DNA of 32,601 bases from Bryobacterales bacterium. Lineage in GTDB: Bacteria > Acidobacteriota > Terriglobia > Bryobacterales > Bryobacteraceae. The stretch is taken from contig DAIDIH010000198.1 in the NCBI GenBank assembly GCA_027459465.1, positions 1 through 32,601 on the forward strand, given 5' to 3'. Both the position numbers and the translations under genes were made by a program. This document shows positions 15,950 through 23,610 of the stretch, piece by piece. The notes beneath the pieces are model-generated. The model saw only the letters and a list, made by a program, of their open reading frames with translations. It was not told the origin of the DNA and did not search any database. Each line of letters starts with the position of its first letter. The first letter of the stretch is position 1.

Positions 15950-16843
15950 ATGATCACGAAATCCAGAGACGCCGTAATCTTCGCCGCAACGTTGATACTC
16001 ATGGCTGGCAGCGTTGACGCGCAGACGCATCTGGATACGACGGAAATCGATCAGGCCGTGATCTCTAAACTGTCGGCCCAGTTTGGAATCAACTCCATAG
16101 TCATCACGCATCTGGATCTGACACAGCCGTTTCAAACGAAATCCCGGTGGAGCTTCGTCGCCGCTAAACAGCCTGATGAGGACAGTAGCGCCGAGGACGG
16201 AGCGGGCAACCGAAGAGGGGCGATATCTCTTTGCTTTGTGAAGAACGACGAGCCGGACTGTTCAGAGGAGATGTTCGTCGCGAAGTATCGAGAAGAGAAA
16301 ATTAGCTTCGATCCCGGGCCGGGGCCATTCTACGAACTCTTTGCGAGCGACGTTGTATTTGCGGGACCGGGGAGAACGCTCCCGTTGCTAAGGATAAAGA
16401 GCTGTACGATGAGCGGGGCGAATGGGAATTGCGGAGTTTCGACGTTCCTGTTCGCTTACGATCGAAGGGCGGACAGGTTTCGTGTCGTTTTCTTCAACAT
16501 GATGGGACGGAATAACAACCAGGAAGCGCGGCTTGTTGAGAACGGCCCGCTGCTTGGGAGTGTAATTGTCGCTTATCCGACAAACGATCCACCATTTACT
16601 TACTTCGTGGAGGTCTACAAGCGAATTTCCGACGGGGAGTATTCGAGGGTGTTGAGATATCGAGGTCACACCCGTTACGGCGACGGCAATCTTCTCGCGG
16701 TCATCGATTCAGAAATGCCAGAAACCCTTCGGCGGCTAGGTCTTTGGAAGGCAGGTGACGCGTTGCCAGTTCCGCCGAGAATGCCTCGAGTATGTACGCG
16801 GCTCGTGATGCGCAAGGGTGTCGAGTGGTGTGAACCGAATTAA
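15950..16843 (+). CDS. Secreted protein of unknown function
   Basis: I do not recognise a family. The 297-residue product starts at ATG 15950 with a signal peptide (basic KSRD, hydrophobic VIFAATLILMAG, cleavage likely after SVDA). The mature part has six cysteines (LCFVKNDEPDC at about 91-101, KSCTMSGANGNCG around 150-160, and a pair near the C-terminus, VCTRLV and VEWCEP), which suggests disulfides. No repeats or membrane segments follow the signal. Codon use is visibly less GC-biased than in neighbouring housekeeping genes, and the gene lies between two toxin-antitoxin-type loci, so horizontal gain is plausible. It should act in the periplasm or outside the cell. Confidence 0.7.
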   Translation: MITKSRDAVIFAATLILMAGSVDAQTHLDTTEIDQAVISKLSAQFGINSIVITHLDLTQPFQTKSRWSFVAAKQPDEDSSAEDGAGNRRGAISLCFVKNDEPDCSEEMFVAKYREEKISFDPGPGPFYELFASDVVFAGPGRTLPLLRIKSCTMSGANGNCGVSTFLFAYDRRADRFRVVFFNMMGRNNNQEARLVENGPLLGSVIVAYPTNDPPFTYFVEVYKRISDGEYSRVLRYRGHTRYGDGNLLAVIDSEMPETLRRLGLWKAGDALPVPPRMPRVCTRLVMRKGVEWCEPN

Positions 16844-16933
16844 TGCCGTGGAAATGAGGGATGCGCATCGGGTGACTTCGGCAACGGACTCATTAGGGAT
16901 TACTCCCGAGTAGCGATCGGGCATAATTGAGAC

Positions 16934-17140
16934 GTGCCGAGGGCAATTTCCGTGGACCCGGAGACGATGCACGACGTGCCCGTGTTCCGGGGGACGCGCG
17001 TGCCCGTCCAGACGCTGCTCGACTATCTCGAGGGCGGAGAGACGCTGGAGGATTTCCTTGAGGGGTTCCCAAGGGTTTCCCGCGAGATGGCTCTGGAGGC
17101 TCTTTTAGAGGCTAAGCGGCTGTTGTTGGCCAGCAGTTGA
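16934..17140 (+). CDS. DUF433 small DNA-binding-like protein (VapB-type antitoxin relative)
   Basis: The 68-residue product from the GTG at 16934 is a full DUF433 domain: VDPETMHDVPVFRGTRVPVQTLLDYLEGG, then TLEDFLEGFPRVSREMALEALL. These proteins are predicted winged-helix antitoxins, usually followed by a DUF5615 or PIN-type toxin. No such toxin follows here; the next frame is a HAD hydrolase, so this copy appears to be an orphan. Whether it still has a toxin elsewhere cannot be told. Confidence 0.85.
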   Translation: MPRAISVDPETMHDVPVFRGTRVPVQTLLDYLEGGETLEDFLEGFPRVSREMALEALLEAKRLLLASS

Positions 17141-17184
17141 GCGTTCGGGCCGACGCGGTTGCGGGCTCTGTTACGTTCGTTAAG

Positions 17185-17901
17185 GTGAGCCGGATTCAAC
17201 TTGCGCCGGGTGTAGCGCTGCTGTTTGACCTCGATGGGGTCATTATCGATTCGATGCCGATGCATACGCTGGCTTGGGAGAAGTATATGGAGAGCCATGG
17301 CGTGAACGTGGCGGACCTGACGCAGCGGATGCATGGGGCGCGAAACGATCAGATTGTCGAGCGTTTCTTCGGGCGGACGATGAGCCCAAAGGAGGTGTTC
17401 GAGCACGGGGCGGCAAAGGAGAGGCTGTTCCGCGAGATGATGGCGCCTCGGATTGAGGAGCATCTGGTGGCCGGGATCCGCGAGTTTCTCGCGGCGGTGG
17501 AGGGCGCGCCGATGGCGATCGGGTCGAACGCGGAGCCGGACAATGTCACGTTCACTCTGGATGGGGCGGGGATCCGGCGGTTCTTCCGCGTGATAGTGGA
17601 CGGACAGCAGGTGGCGCGGGGGAAGCCGCAGCCGGACGTGTATCTGCGGGCGGCGGAGCTATTGGGCGTGGATCCGGGGGCGTGTGTGGTTTTCGAGGAT
17701 TCGGCGCCGGGGGTGGAAGCGGGGCTGAATGCGGGGGCGAAAGTGGTGGGAGTGGCGACGCATGTGCGGGCGCTGAGCGGCGTGTCGCTGATGGTGGAGA
17801 ACTTTCTGGATCCGCGGCTGAAACCATTTCTCGAGTCGATTGTTCCAACGGCGGCAAAAACCGCTTCCGAAGACCCGGCATGCCAAAATGAAAGAACATG
17901 A
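17185..17901 (+). CDS. HAD hydrolase, beta-phosphoglucomutase/sugar phosphatase-like
   Basis: The 238-residue class IA HAD protein has motif I FDLDGVIIDSMPMH (Asp15 and Asp17 from the GTG at 17185), motif II IGSNAE, the motif III lysine in GKPQPDVYL and motif IV FEDSAPGVEAGLNAGA. The DGVIxDS and KPxPDxYL wording fits beta-phosphoglucomutases and sugar-phosphate phosphatases; the two cannot be separated here. The frame is open to a TTG at 17137 that overlaps the DUF433 stop, but those 16 extra residues have no family counterpart. Its stop overlaps the alaS ATG (ATGA), so it is co-translated with alaS, where it may act as a metabolite-repair enzyme. Confidence 0.85.
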   Translation: MSRIQLAPGVALLFDLDGVIIDSMPMHTLAWEKYMESHGVNVADLTQRMHGARNDQIVERFFGRTMSPKEVFEHGAAKERLFREMMAPRIEEHLVAGIREFLAAVEGAPMAIGSNAEPDNVTFTLDGAGIRRFFRVIVDGQQVARGKPQPDVYLRAAELLGVDPGACVVFEDSAPGVEAGLNAGAKVVGVATHVRALSGVSLMVENFLDPRLKPFLESIVPTAAKTASEDPACQNERT

Positions 17902-20489
17902 CGGGAAACCAGATCCGCCAGCAGTTTCTTGACTTTTTCGAGGCGCGCGGGCATCGCGTGGTGCGCAGTTCGTCGCTGGTGCCTGCCAACGACCCGACGC
18001 TGCTATTTGCCAACGCCGGGATGAACCAGTTCAAGGACGTGTTCACAGGCGTGGAGCAGCGGGCGTATTCGCGCGCGGCGAGCAGCCAGAAATGTGTGCG
18101 GGCGGGCGGCAAGCACAACGACCTCGACAATGTGGGGTACACGCGGCGGCATCACACGTTTTTCGAGATGCTGGGGAATTTTTCGTTTGGGGACTATTTC
18201 AAGGCCGAGGCGATTGCGTTTGCCTGGGAACTGATTACGCGGGACTGGGCGCTCGAGAAGGACAAGCTGTACGTGACGGTGTTCCGCGAGGACGATGAGG
18301 CGGCGCGGTTGTGGACGGAAGTGGCGGGTGTGCCGGCGAGCCGGATCTTCCGGATGGACGAGAAAGACAACTTCTGGCAGATGGGCGAGACGGGGCCGTG
18401 CGGGCCGTGTTCGGAGATTCACTACGACCTGGGTCCGGAGGCGGCGGAGCCGGGGCGGGAGCATGAAGAATTTCCCGAGGACGGCGGCGGGCGGTTCATG
18501 GAGATCTGGAACCTGGTGTTCATGCAGTTTGAACGCTCGGCGGATGGGGCGATGACGCCGCTGCCGCGGCCGTCGATCGATACGGGGATGGGGCTGGAGC
18601 GCGTTGCGAGCGTGCTGCAGGGGAAGACTTCGAACTACGAGTGCGACCTGCTGAGCCCGATTGTGGATCTGGCGGGGAGGCTGTTCGGGCCGGCGGCGCC
18701 GGTGGCGGCGTTGCGGATCAATGCGGACCATGCGCGTGCGGCGGCGTTTCTGGTTCATGATGGCGTGCTGCCGTCGAATGAAGGGCGCGGGTATGTGCTG
18801 CGGAAGATCATACGGCGCGCGCTGCGGCATGGGCGGCTGGCCGGGCGGACGGCGCCGTATCTGGCCGAGTTGACCGCGTTTGTGGCGCGGTTGATGGAGC
18901 CGGGGTATCCAGAGATGATCGAGAGCATTCCCCGCGTGAGCCGGGTGGTGACCGAAGAAGAACATCGGTATGCGTCGACGTTTCAGGTGGCCGAGAGGGT
19001 GTTCTTCGATGAGGCGCGGTCGGCGGAAGGCGGGCTGCTGCCGGGTGCGGCTTCGTTCAAGCTGTATGACACGTACGGCCTGGCGCTCGATGAGCAGCGG
19101 GACCTGGCGCGGGAGCATGGGCTGACGATTGACGAAGCCGGCTTCGAGGCCGAGATGGAGAAGCAGCGCACGCGGGCGCGGGCTTCGTGGAAAGGGGCGG
19201 CGAAGGCGGCGATTCCGGAGGTGTACCGGACGCTGCCAACGACCGAGTTCATCGGGCGGGAGACGTTGGAAGCGCCGGTGCGGCTGGAGCGGGTGATCGA
19301 GCGGGATGGGCGCGTGGAGCTACTGCTGGATGTGACGCCGTTTTACGCCGAAGCGGGCGGGCAGGTGGGCGACCGCGGGGTGCTGGTTTTTGCGTCGACG
19401 GGCGAGCCGGCGGCTGAGGTGGAAGATACGTACAAGCCGGCGCCGGGCGCAATTCTGCACAAGGCGCGGCTGCTAGCGCCGCTGAAGGGCGGGGAAAAGT
19501 TGATTGCGCGCGTGGATGGGCCGCGGCGCGAGGCGATCATGCGGAACCACACGGCGACGCATCTGCTTCATGCCGCGCTGCGGCGGGTGCTGGGCGGCCA
19601 CGTGAAGCAGGCGGGCAGCGTGGTGGATCCGAACCGGCTACGGTTTGATTTTACGCATTACGCTCCGGTGCACGCGGATGAGTTGGCGCAGATTGAGCTG
19701 CTGGCGAACCGGGAGATTTTAGAAAACATCGCGGTGCGGACCGATGTGATGGAACTCGATGACGCGCTGAAGACCGGGGCGATGGCGCTTTTCGGGGAGA
19801 AGTACGGCGAGAAGGTGCGTGTGGTGACGATCGAGGATTTCAGCCGCGAGCTTTGCGGCGGGACGCATGTCGATCAGACGGGGGACATCGGGGTTTGCAA
19901 GATCGTCAGTGAGGGCGGGATTTCGGCGGGCGTGCGGCGGATTGAGGCGATCACGGGCGGCGTGGCGCTGGAACGGTTCCAGGAAGCGCTGCAGTCGCTG
20001 GGGAGGGTTTCGTCGCTGGTGGGTTCGAGCGGGCATGCGGATCCGACGCCGCAGATTGAGAAATTGCTCGAGGAGAATAAGGCGCTGGAGAAGCAGCTTG
20101 AGCAGTTGAAGGCTCGGCTGGCGCAGGCGCGGGCGGGGCAACTGGAGCAGTCGGCGAGGACGTTGAAGGGAGTGAAGGTGCTGGCGGCGGAAGCTCCGGG
20201 GATGGACCGGGCGCAGTTGCGGGCGTTGGCGGATTCGCTGCGGGCGAAGTGGAAGACGGCGGTGGTGGTGCTGGCTTCGACGGAGGATGCGAGCGTGTCG
20301 ATTGTGACGGCGGTGACCAAGGATCTGACCGGGCGCGTGCATGCGGGGAAACTGGCCGGGGTGCTGGCGCAGGCAGTGGGCGGCAAGGGCGGTGGGCGGC
20401 CGGACATGGCGGAGGCGGGCGGGAAGGATCCGGCGGCGCTGGCGGGGGCGCTGGATCAGATTTACTCGTCGATTGAGGCGCAGCTTTAA
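17898..20489 (+). CDS. alaS: Alanine-tRNA ligase
   Basis: AlaRS charges tRNA-Ala and edits mischarged Ser and Gly. The 863-residue product is complete. The class II catalytic core is at the N-terminus (IRQQFLDFFEARGHRVVRSSSLVP, FANAGMNQFKDVFTG, the HHTFFEMLGNFSFGDYFK motif, and GCPC-like GPCGPCSEIHYDLG). The editing domain has its zinc ligands in HTATHLLH (His551, His555) and CGGTH (Cys653, His657). A coiled linker follows near 715-750 and then the C-Ala domain with a glycine-rich GGKGGGRPDMAEAGG. It lies between the HAD gene and ypdA with single-codon overlaps on both sides. Confidence 0.97.
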   Translation: MTGNQIRQQFLDFFEARGHRVVRSSSLVPANDPTLLFANAGMNQFKDVFTGVEQRAYSRAASSQKCVRAGGKHNDLDNVGYTRRHHTFFEMLGNFSFGDYFKAEAIAFAWELITRDWALEKDKLYVTVFREDDEAARLWTEVAGVPASRIFRMDEKDNFWQMGETGPCGPCSEIHYDLGPEAAEPGREHEEFPEDGGGRFMEIWNLVFMQFERSADGAMTPLPRPSIDTGMGLERVASVLQGKTSNYECDLLSPIVDLAGRLFGPAAPVAALRINADHARAAAFLVHDGVLPSNEGRGYVLRKIIRRALRHGRLAGRTAPYLAELTAFVARLMEPGYPEMIESIPRVSRVVTEEEHRYASTFQVAERVFFDEARSAEGGLLPGAASFKLYDTYGLALDEQRDLAREHGLTIDEAGFEAEMEKQRTRARASWKGAAKAAIPEVYRTLPTTEFIGRETLEAPVRLERVIERDGRVELLLDVTPFYAEAGGQVGDRGVLVFASTGEPAAEVEDTYKPAPGAILHKARLLAPLKGGEKLIARVDGPRREAIMRNHTATHLLHAALRRVLGGHVKQAGSVVDPNRLRFDFTHYAPVHADELAQIELLANREILENIAVRTDVMELDDALKTGAMALFGEKYGEKVRVVTIEDFSRELCGGTHVDQTGDIGVCKIVSEGGISAGVRRIEAITGGVALERFQEALQSLGRVSSLVGSSGHADPTPQIEKLLEENKALEKQLEQLKARLAQARAGQLEQSARTLKGVKVLAAEAPGMDRAQLRALADSLRAKWKTAVVVLASTEDASVSIVTAVTKDLTGRVHAGKLAGVLAQAVGGKGGGRPDMAEAGGKDPAALAGALDQIYSSIEAQL

Positions 20490-21484
20490 TGGCGGCCAGT
20501 TACGACGTTGTGATCATTGGCGCGGGGCCGACGGGGCTTGCGTGCGGGATTGAGATCGGGCGGGTGGGGTTGAAGGCGCTGATTCTCGACAAGGGTTGCG
20601 TGGTCAATTCTCTGTACAACTATCCGACGAACATGGTGTTTTTCACCACACCGGAGTTGCTGGAGATTGGCGGGCTGCCGATGACGTCGCTGAACGAGAA
20701 GCCGGGGCGGACGGAGGCTCTGAAATACTATCGGCGGGTGGCCGACCACTATAAGCTGAATGTTCGCCAGTACGAACTGGTGCTCGCGATTGAGGGTTCG
20801 GACGATAACTTCACGGTGGTGACGGATAAGGGGCGGTATGGGTGCCGGAAGGTGATTCTGGCGACCGGCTATTACGATGTTCCGAATCTGCTGAACGTGC
20901 CGGGCGAGGACCTGAGCAAGGTCATTCATTATTACAAGGAAGCGCATCCGTATTACAACCACGATGTGCTTGTGGTTGGGGCGAAGAATTCGGCGGCGAT
21001 CGCGGCGCTGGAACTGCACTGGACGGGGGCGCGGGTGACGCTGGTGCATCGCGGTGCGCGGCTATCGGAGAAGATCAAGTACTGGATCAAGCCGAATATC
21101 GAGAACCGGATCAAGAACGGCGAGATCCGGGCGTATTTCAACACGACGGTGCGGGAAATTCTGCCGAAGGAAGTGGTGCTTTCGACGCCGGAGGGGGAAG
21201 TGTGGCTCAAAAACGATTTTGTGTTTGCGATGACGGGCTACCGGCCGGACCTGGAGTTTCTTTCGGAGAACGGGATTGTGCTGGATGCGAAGACGCAGCG
21301 GCCCCGGACGAATCCGGAGACGTTGGAGAGCGACCGGCCGGGGGTGTATCTGGCGGGAGTGATTGTAGCGGGGATGCACACGAACGAGATTTTTATCGAG
21401 AACGGGCGATTCCACGGGGCGGCGATCGCCAAAGCGATCGCCGCCCGGGTTTCCCCTGCACCCTGCCCCTCAGCCCAACGCTGA
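20489..21484 (+). CDS. ypdA: YpdA-family FAD/NAD(P)-dependent reductase, putative bacillithiol disulfide reductase
   Basis: The 331-residue flavoprotein has an N-terminal FAD loop (VVIIGAGPTGLACG) and a central NAD(P) loop (VLVVGAKNSAAIAALEL), then the C-terminal FAD-binding GVYLAGV. It lacks the CxxC of thioredoxin reductases, as YpdA proteins do, and has the YpdA-like SLYNYPTNMVFFTTPELLEIGG, MTGYRPD and MHTNEIFIENGR stretches. YpdA reduces oxidised bacillithiol. Its presence implies bacillithiol or a related thiol in this organism; no bsh genes are in the window. The ATG shares a base with the alaS stop (TAATG), so it belongs to the HAD-alaS-ypdA unit. Confidence 0.88.
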   Translation: MAASYDVVIIGAGPTGLACGIEIGRVGLKALILDKGCVVNSLYNYPTNMVFFTTPELLEIGGLPMTSLNEKPGRTEALKYYRRVADHYKLNVRQYELVLAIEGSDDNFTVVTDKGRYGCRKVILATGYYDVPNLLNVPGEDLSKVIHYYKEAHPYYNHDVLVVGAKNSAAIAALELHWTGARVTLVHRGARLSEKIKYWIKPNIENRIKNGEIRAYFNTTVREILPKEVVLSTPEGEVWLKNDFVFAMTGYRPDLEFLSENGIVLDAKTQRPRTNPETLESDRPGVYLAGVIVAGMHTNEIFIENGRFHGAAIAKAIAARVSPAPCPSAQR

Positions 21485-21487
21485 GGG
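21467..21487. terminator. Hairpin at the end of ypdA, possible bidirectional terminator
   Basis: CCCTCAGC, a five-base loop, then GCTGAGGG give a perfect 8-base stem overlapping the ypdA stop, in the short gap before the convergent stress-protein gene. No T-run follows, so termination would be Rho-aided or weak. Confidence 0.45.
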
Positions 21488-21524
21488 CTTCCCGGCCAGA
21501 TGAGCGCCCGCCCCCGCTGTGCGC

Positions 21525-22583
21525 TCACACGCTGACCACGGGGCAATGGGACTGCCGGATCAGCGAATAGGAGTTGGTCAACAGCGCCCCGAAGGAGGAA
21601 CTGTCGACACTCCGCCCGATGACGAGCAAGTCTGCGTCCACGTTTTCCGCCGTCGAGGCGACGACGGCCGGCACCTCGCCGGTTTCCACGTGAACGTCCG
21701 CCCGCAAACCTAATTCGCTTACTCGCCTTTGCACCGCCTCTTGCGCTTCGCGCCGTAATTCGGCGGCCCAGCGCGCACCGGCGGCGAGGCGCTCACCCGG
21801 AGGAATGGCGTGGACTACCGTGACGGAGGCGCGAATTTTCCAAGTCAGCCGGCGGACCCAGCCGAGGACTTGCCGCGCCCGCGCATCGCGGTCCACGGCG
21901 CAAACGATACGGCGCAGGTTCATTCGCACGTGTCCGACACGCTGCTCGAGGTGGGCGCAGGTCCAGACTGGACAGGGCGCCGTTTGCAGAACACGTTCGG
22001 CGACTGCGCCGAGAATCAGCTTCCGGAAGGGGCTGGTTCCGCACGTCGGCATCAGAATCAGGTCCGAGTGCTCCCGCACGGCGCATTCGGCGATGGCGGC
22101 AGCGGGGTCCGTTCCGTACCGCACGACAGGCCGCACCTTCAAGCCATCCAACAGCGCGGGCCAGTTTCGATCGAGCCACTCGCGCTGAGTTGGCCGGCAT
22201 GCGGTTGACTTCACCATAACGCTGCGTTCGCCAGCGTGCGATGGCGCGGGGGAGAGCTTGCGTCCTTCCATTACGTGAAGCACGGTTATGGTGGAACCGA
22301 AATGCCGCGCCAAATCGGCAGCCTGGTGTGCCGCCTGCGAGGAACGCGACGAAAAGTCTATCGGCAGGAGAATTCTGGCGATGGCGTGAGAGGACTCGAT
22401 CCGGGCCGGCGCCTCGCACGCCGGCGCGTGGCTCGGCCCGGCTTCAGCCGGAGTTCTTTTGGCCGAAGTCCGGTCGATCCCGAATTGTGTGTGCGCTGCA
22501 ACCGAATGCAGCGCTCCGATGACCTGCCTGGATTCCGGGGAACGGATCACTACGGGGCTGCTGATAGGTTCTCTGACGGTCAC
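21525..22583 (-). CDS. Tandem universal stress protein (two UspA domains)
   Basis: Two UspA-type domains are fused. The first begins at about residue 68 of the 352-residue form (ARILLPIDFSSRSSQAA) and ends with TCGTSPFRKLILGAVAERVLQTAPCPV, close to the ATP-binding G-x-x-G-x9-G-S/T pattern. The second starts at LRRIVCAVDRDARARQV and ends with LLVIGRSVDSSSFGALLTNSYSLIRQSHCPVV. The frame is open to a GTG at 22808, and ATGs exist at 22649 and 22640. I chose the GTG at 22583 (GGA five bases upstream) because a sigma-54-type promoter sits at 22639-22624 and the residues before it resemble no domain. Cytoplasmic; nucleotide-binding stress adaptor. It converges on ypdA. Confidence 0.85.
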   Translation of the reverse strand: MTVREPISSPVVIRSPESRQVIGALHSVAAHTQFGIDRTSAKRTPAEAGPSHAPACEAPARIESSHAIARILLPIDFSSRSSQAAHQAADLARHFGSTITVLHVMEGRKLSPAPSHAGERSVMVKSTACRPTQREWLDRNWPALLDGLKVRPVVRYGTDPAAAIAECAVREHSDLILMPTCGTSPFRKLILGAVAERVLQTAPCPVWTCAHLEQRVGHVRMNLRRIVCAVDRDARARQVLGWVRRLTWKIRASVTVVHAIPPGERLAAGARWAAELRREAQEAVQRRVSELGLRADVHVETGEVPAVVASTAENVDADLLVIGRSVDSSSFGALLTNSYSLIRQSHCPVVSV

Positions 22584-22623
22584 GATCTTCCACGCCTCTC
22601 GTCTGGTATGCGGAACACGGAAG

Positions 22624-22639
22624 GGCAACCAGGTTGCCA
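22624..22639 (-). promoter_or_regulatory. Sigma-54-type -24/-12 promoter for the universal stress protein
   Basis: On the minus strand TGGCAACCTGGTTGCC places GG and GC exactly ten bases apart, as in TGGCACGNNNNTTGC. The start would be near 22613, about 30 bases before the GTG at 22583. The site is also a perfect odd palindrome (GGCAACC, one base, GGTTGCC), so it could be an operator or fire both ways. Confidence 0.55.
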
Positions 22640-22705
22640 TCCGCGTCATCTTTCGGCATTTACAAGGATTCGGCCCGCAGTGGCGTCCGGCTTGGTGCAC
22701 AAACC

Positions 22706-22734
22706 TTTGAACGCGACTCATTGGGGCGTTCAAA
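22706..22734. promoter_or_regulatory. Upstream activating element: 9-base inverted repeat
   Basis: TTTGAACGC and GCGTTCAAA are exact complements separated by 11 bases, putting the arms two helical turns apart (20 bases), as expected for a Fis-type regulator dimer. The centre is about 107 bases upstream of the predicted stress-protein start and about 231 upstream of the exported-protein start. It is the best copy of a half-site seen at three places. Confidence 0.6.
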
Positions 22735-22858
22735 CGATTTAACAAAGCGAGCCGAAACGGGCGAAAGGCCTCTGGGAACGTGGGGGATGGAGATGTAGGT
22801 TCGGTCACACTTGGGCGGTACGAATCTACGGACTTCGTGGGTGGGATATGTACGAAAA

Positions 22859-22885
22859 TTTGAACACTGGAGGGGGTCGTCTAAT
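22859..22885 (+). promoter_or_regulatory. Degenerate upstream activating element before the two-component operon
   Basis: TTTGAAC (22859-22865) is followed after a G-rich spacer by CGTCTAA (22878-22884), an imperfect match to the other arm (CGTTCAA). The centre is about 79 bases before the predicted start of the 22998 gene. The second arm is weak and may not be real. Confidence 0.4.
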
Positions 22886-22924
22886 GTAAGTCCCGTATTA
22901 TCAATGTCGATTGGAATTCGGGGG

Positions 22925-22940
22925 TGGCAGGAAGATTGCG
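22925..22940 (+). promoter_or_regulatory. Sigma-54-type -24/-12 promoter for the exported protein and two-component system
   Basis: TGGCAGGAAGATTGCG has GG and GC ten bases apart and TTGC at -12, close to TGGCACGNNNNTTGC. The predicted start, near 22951, leaves a leader of about 47 bases with a good AGGAAGAGAGGA ribosome-binding site before ATG 22998. Confidence 0.65.
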
Positions 22941-22997
22941 GGAGTCATAGCCGGATGGTCGGCACCGTTGTGTCGCCCTCCAGGAAGAGAGGACCAC

Positions 22998-23546
22998 ATG
23001 AGACCACTTCGCTCACTCACCAGTGGGCTAAATCTGGCGCTCCTGGCAACGGGCTGCCTTTTGGCGCCCGCCGCGATGCGGGCACAGCAGGCCGATGGGG
23101 AGCGGGTATTGAAGCTGCTCTCCGATGCGAAGGCAGAGGCTGTGCAGCTCAGAAATGACTCCGACGAGCTGTCGGCGATTACGCGTTCGTCGAAGGCGTG
23201 GCAGACCTATGGCGAGAAGATCGGGATGATCAAGGAGCACGTGAACGCGACGGGGAAACTGTTGACCGATATGCGGGAAGCGGAGGCGGTAGCCGATCCG
23301 TGGCAGAAGGCCGCGATGAACCAGATTGAGCCGCTGCTGCAGGAACTGGCGGCAAATACGGAGCGTACGATCAAGCACCTGAACGAGAATCAGAACCGGG
23401 TCCACATGCCGGAGATGAAGGATCTCGCGAAGGCGAATCTGGCTCTGGCACGCGATCTTGAGACGCTGATCCGGGACTACGTCGACTATGGCAACGCGAA
23501 GCAGACGTACGAACGGTTGGCGGGAAAGCTGAAGGTTGTTGACTGA
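22998..23546 (+). CDS. Exported helical protein of unknown function, first gene of the two-component operon
   Basis: I do not recognise a family. The 182-residue product has a signal peptide (RPLRSLTSG, then LNLALLATGCLLAPAAMRAQ); a cysteine at position 20 makes a lipoprotein conceivable but the lipobox is poor. The rest is charged, glutamate- and lysine-rich and almost wholly predicted helix, with heptad-like stretches (LLQELAANTERTIKHLNENQNRV), and has no cysteine. It lies 64 bases before the sensor kinase and after a sigma-54-like promoter. By position it resembles ZraP, a periplasmic helical protein made with the sigma-54 ZraSR system; this is an analogy of layout, not sequence similarity. 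Confidence 0.75.
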   Translation: MRPLRSLTSGLNLALLATGCLLAPAAMRAQQADGERVLKLLSDAKAEAVQLRNDSDELSAITRSSKAWQTYGEKIGMIKEHVNATGKLLTDMREAEAVADPWQKAAMNQIEPLLQELAANTERTIKHLNENQNRVHMPEMKDLAKANLALARDLETLIRDYVDYGNAKQTYERLAGKLKVVD

Positions 23547-23551
23547 AGTGA

Positions 23552-23574
23552 GGTTCCCGGCTAGAGGGGAAGCC
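23552..23574 (+). other. Weak hairpin between the exported protein and the sensor kinase
   Basis: TTCCC (23554-23558) and GGGAA (23567-23571) can pair around an eight-base loop in the 64-base gap. It could lower read-through so that the first gene is made in excess of the kinase, but the stem is short. Confidence 0.25.
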
Positions 23575-23610
23575 GCACGCCGTGGAGTATGAGAGCGGGG
23601 AGCGGTCACG

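Larger units (their letters stand above)
22584..22997. promoter_or_regulatory. Divergent regulatory region between the stress protein and the two-component operon
   Basis: This 414-base gap carries two divergent sigma-54-like promoters (22639-22624 minus, 22925-22940 plus) and two upstream elements containing TTTGAAC (22706-22734 and 22859-22885), described separately. It has no convincing gene; frames crossing it lack ribosome-binding sites and domain matches. Confidence 0.6.

Noticed and set aside
18527-18536. TTTGAACGC within alaS as a fourth regulator site
   Set aside because: It is inside a conserved coding region, has no second arm or nearby -24/-12 site, and is expected by chance.
18003-19118. 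A 371-codon open frame antisense to alaS
   Set aside because: Typical antisense frame of a GC-rich gene; arginine/histidine-rich with no domain.
22584-22808. Longer N-terminus for the universal stress protein (GTG at 22808, ATGs at 22649 and 22640)
   Set aside because: The added residues match no domain, the start sites lack good ribosome-binding sites, and a sigma-54-type promoter lies inside this stretch. It remains possible if that promoter is not real.
23547-23610. A separate sigma-54 promoter directly before the sensor kinase
   Set aside because: The only GG-N10-GC match lacks the TGGC and TTGC context.
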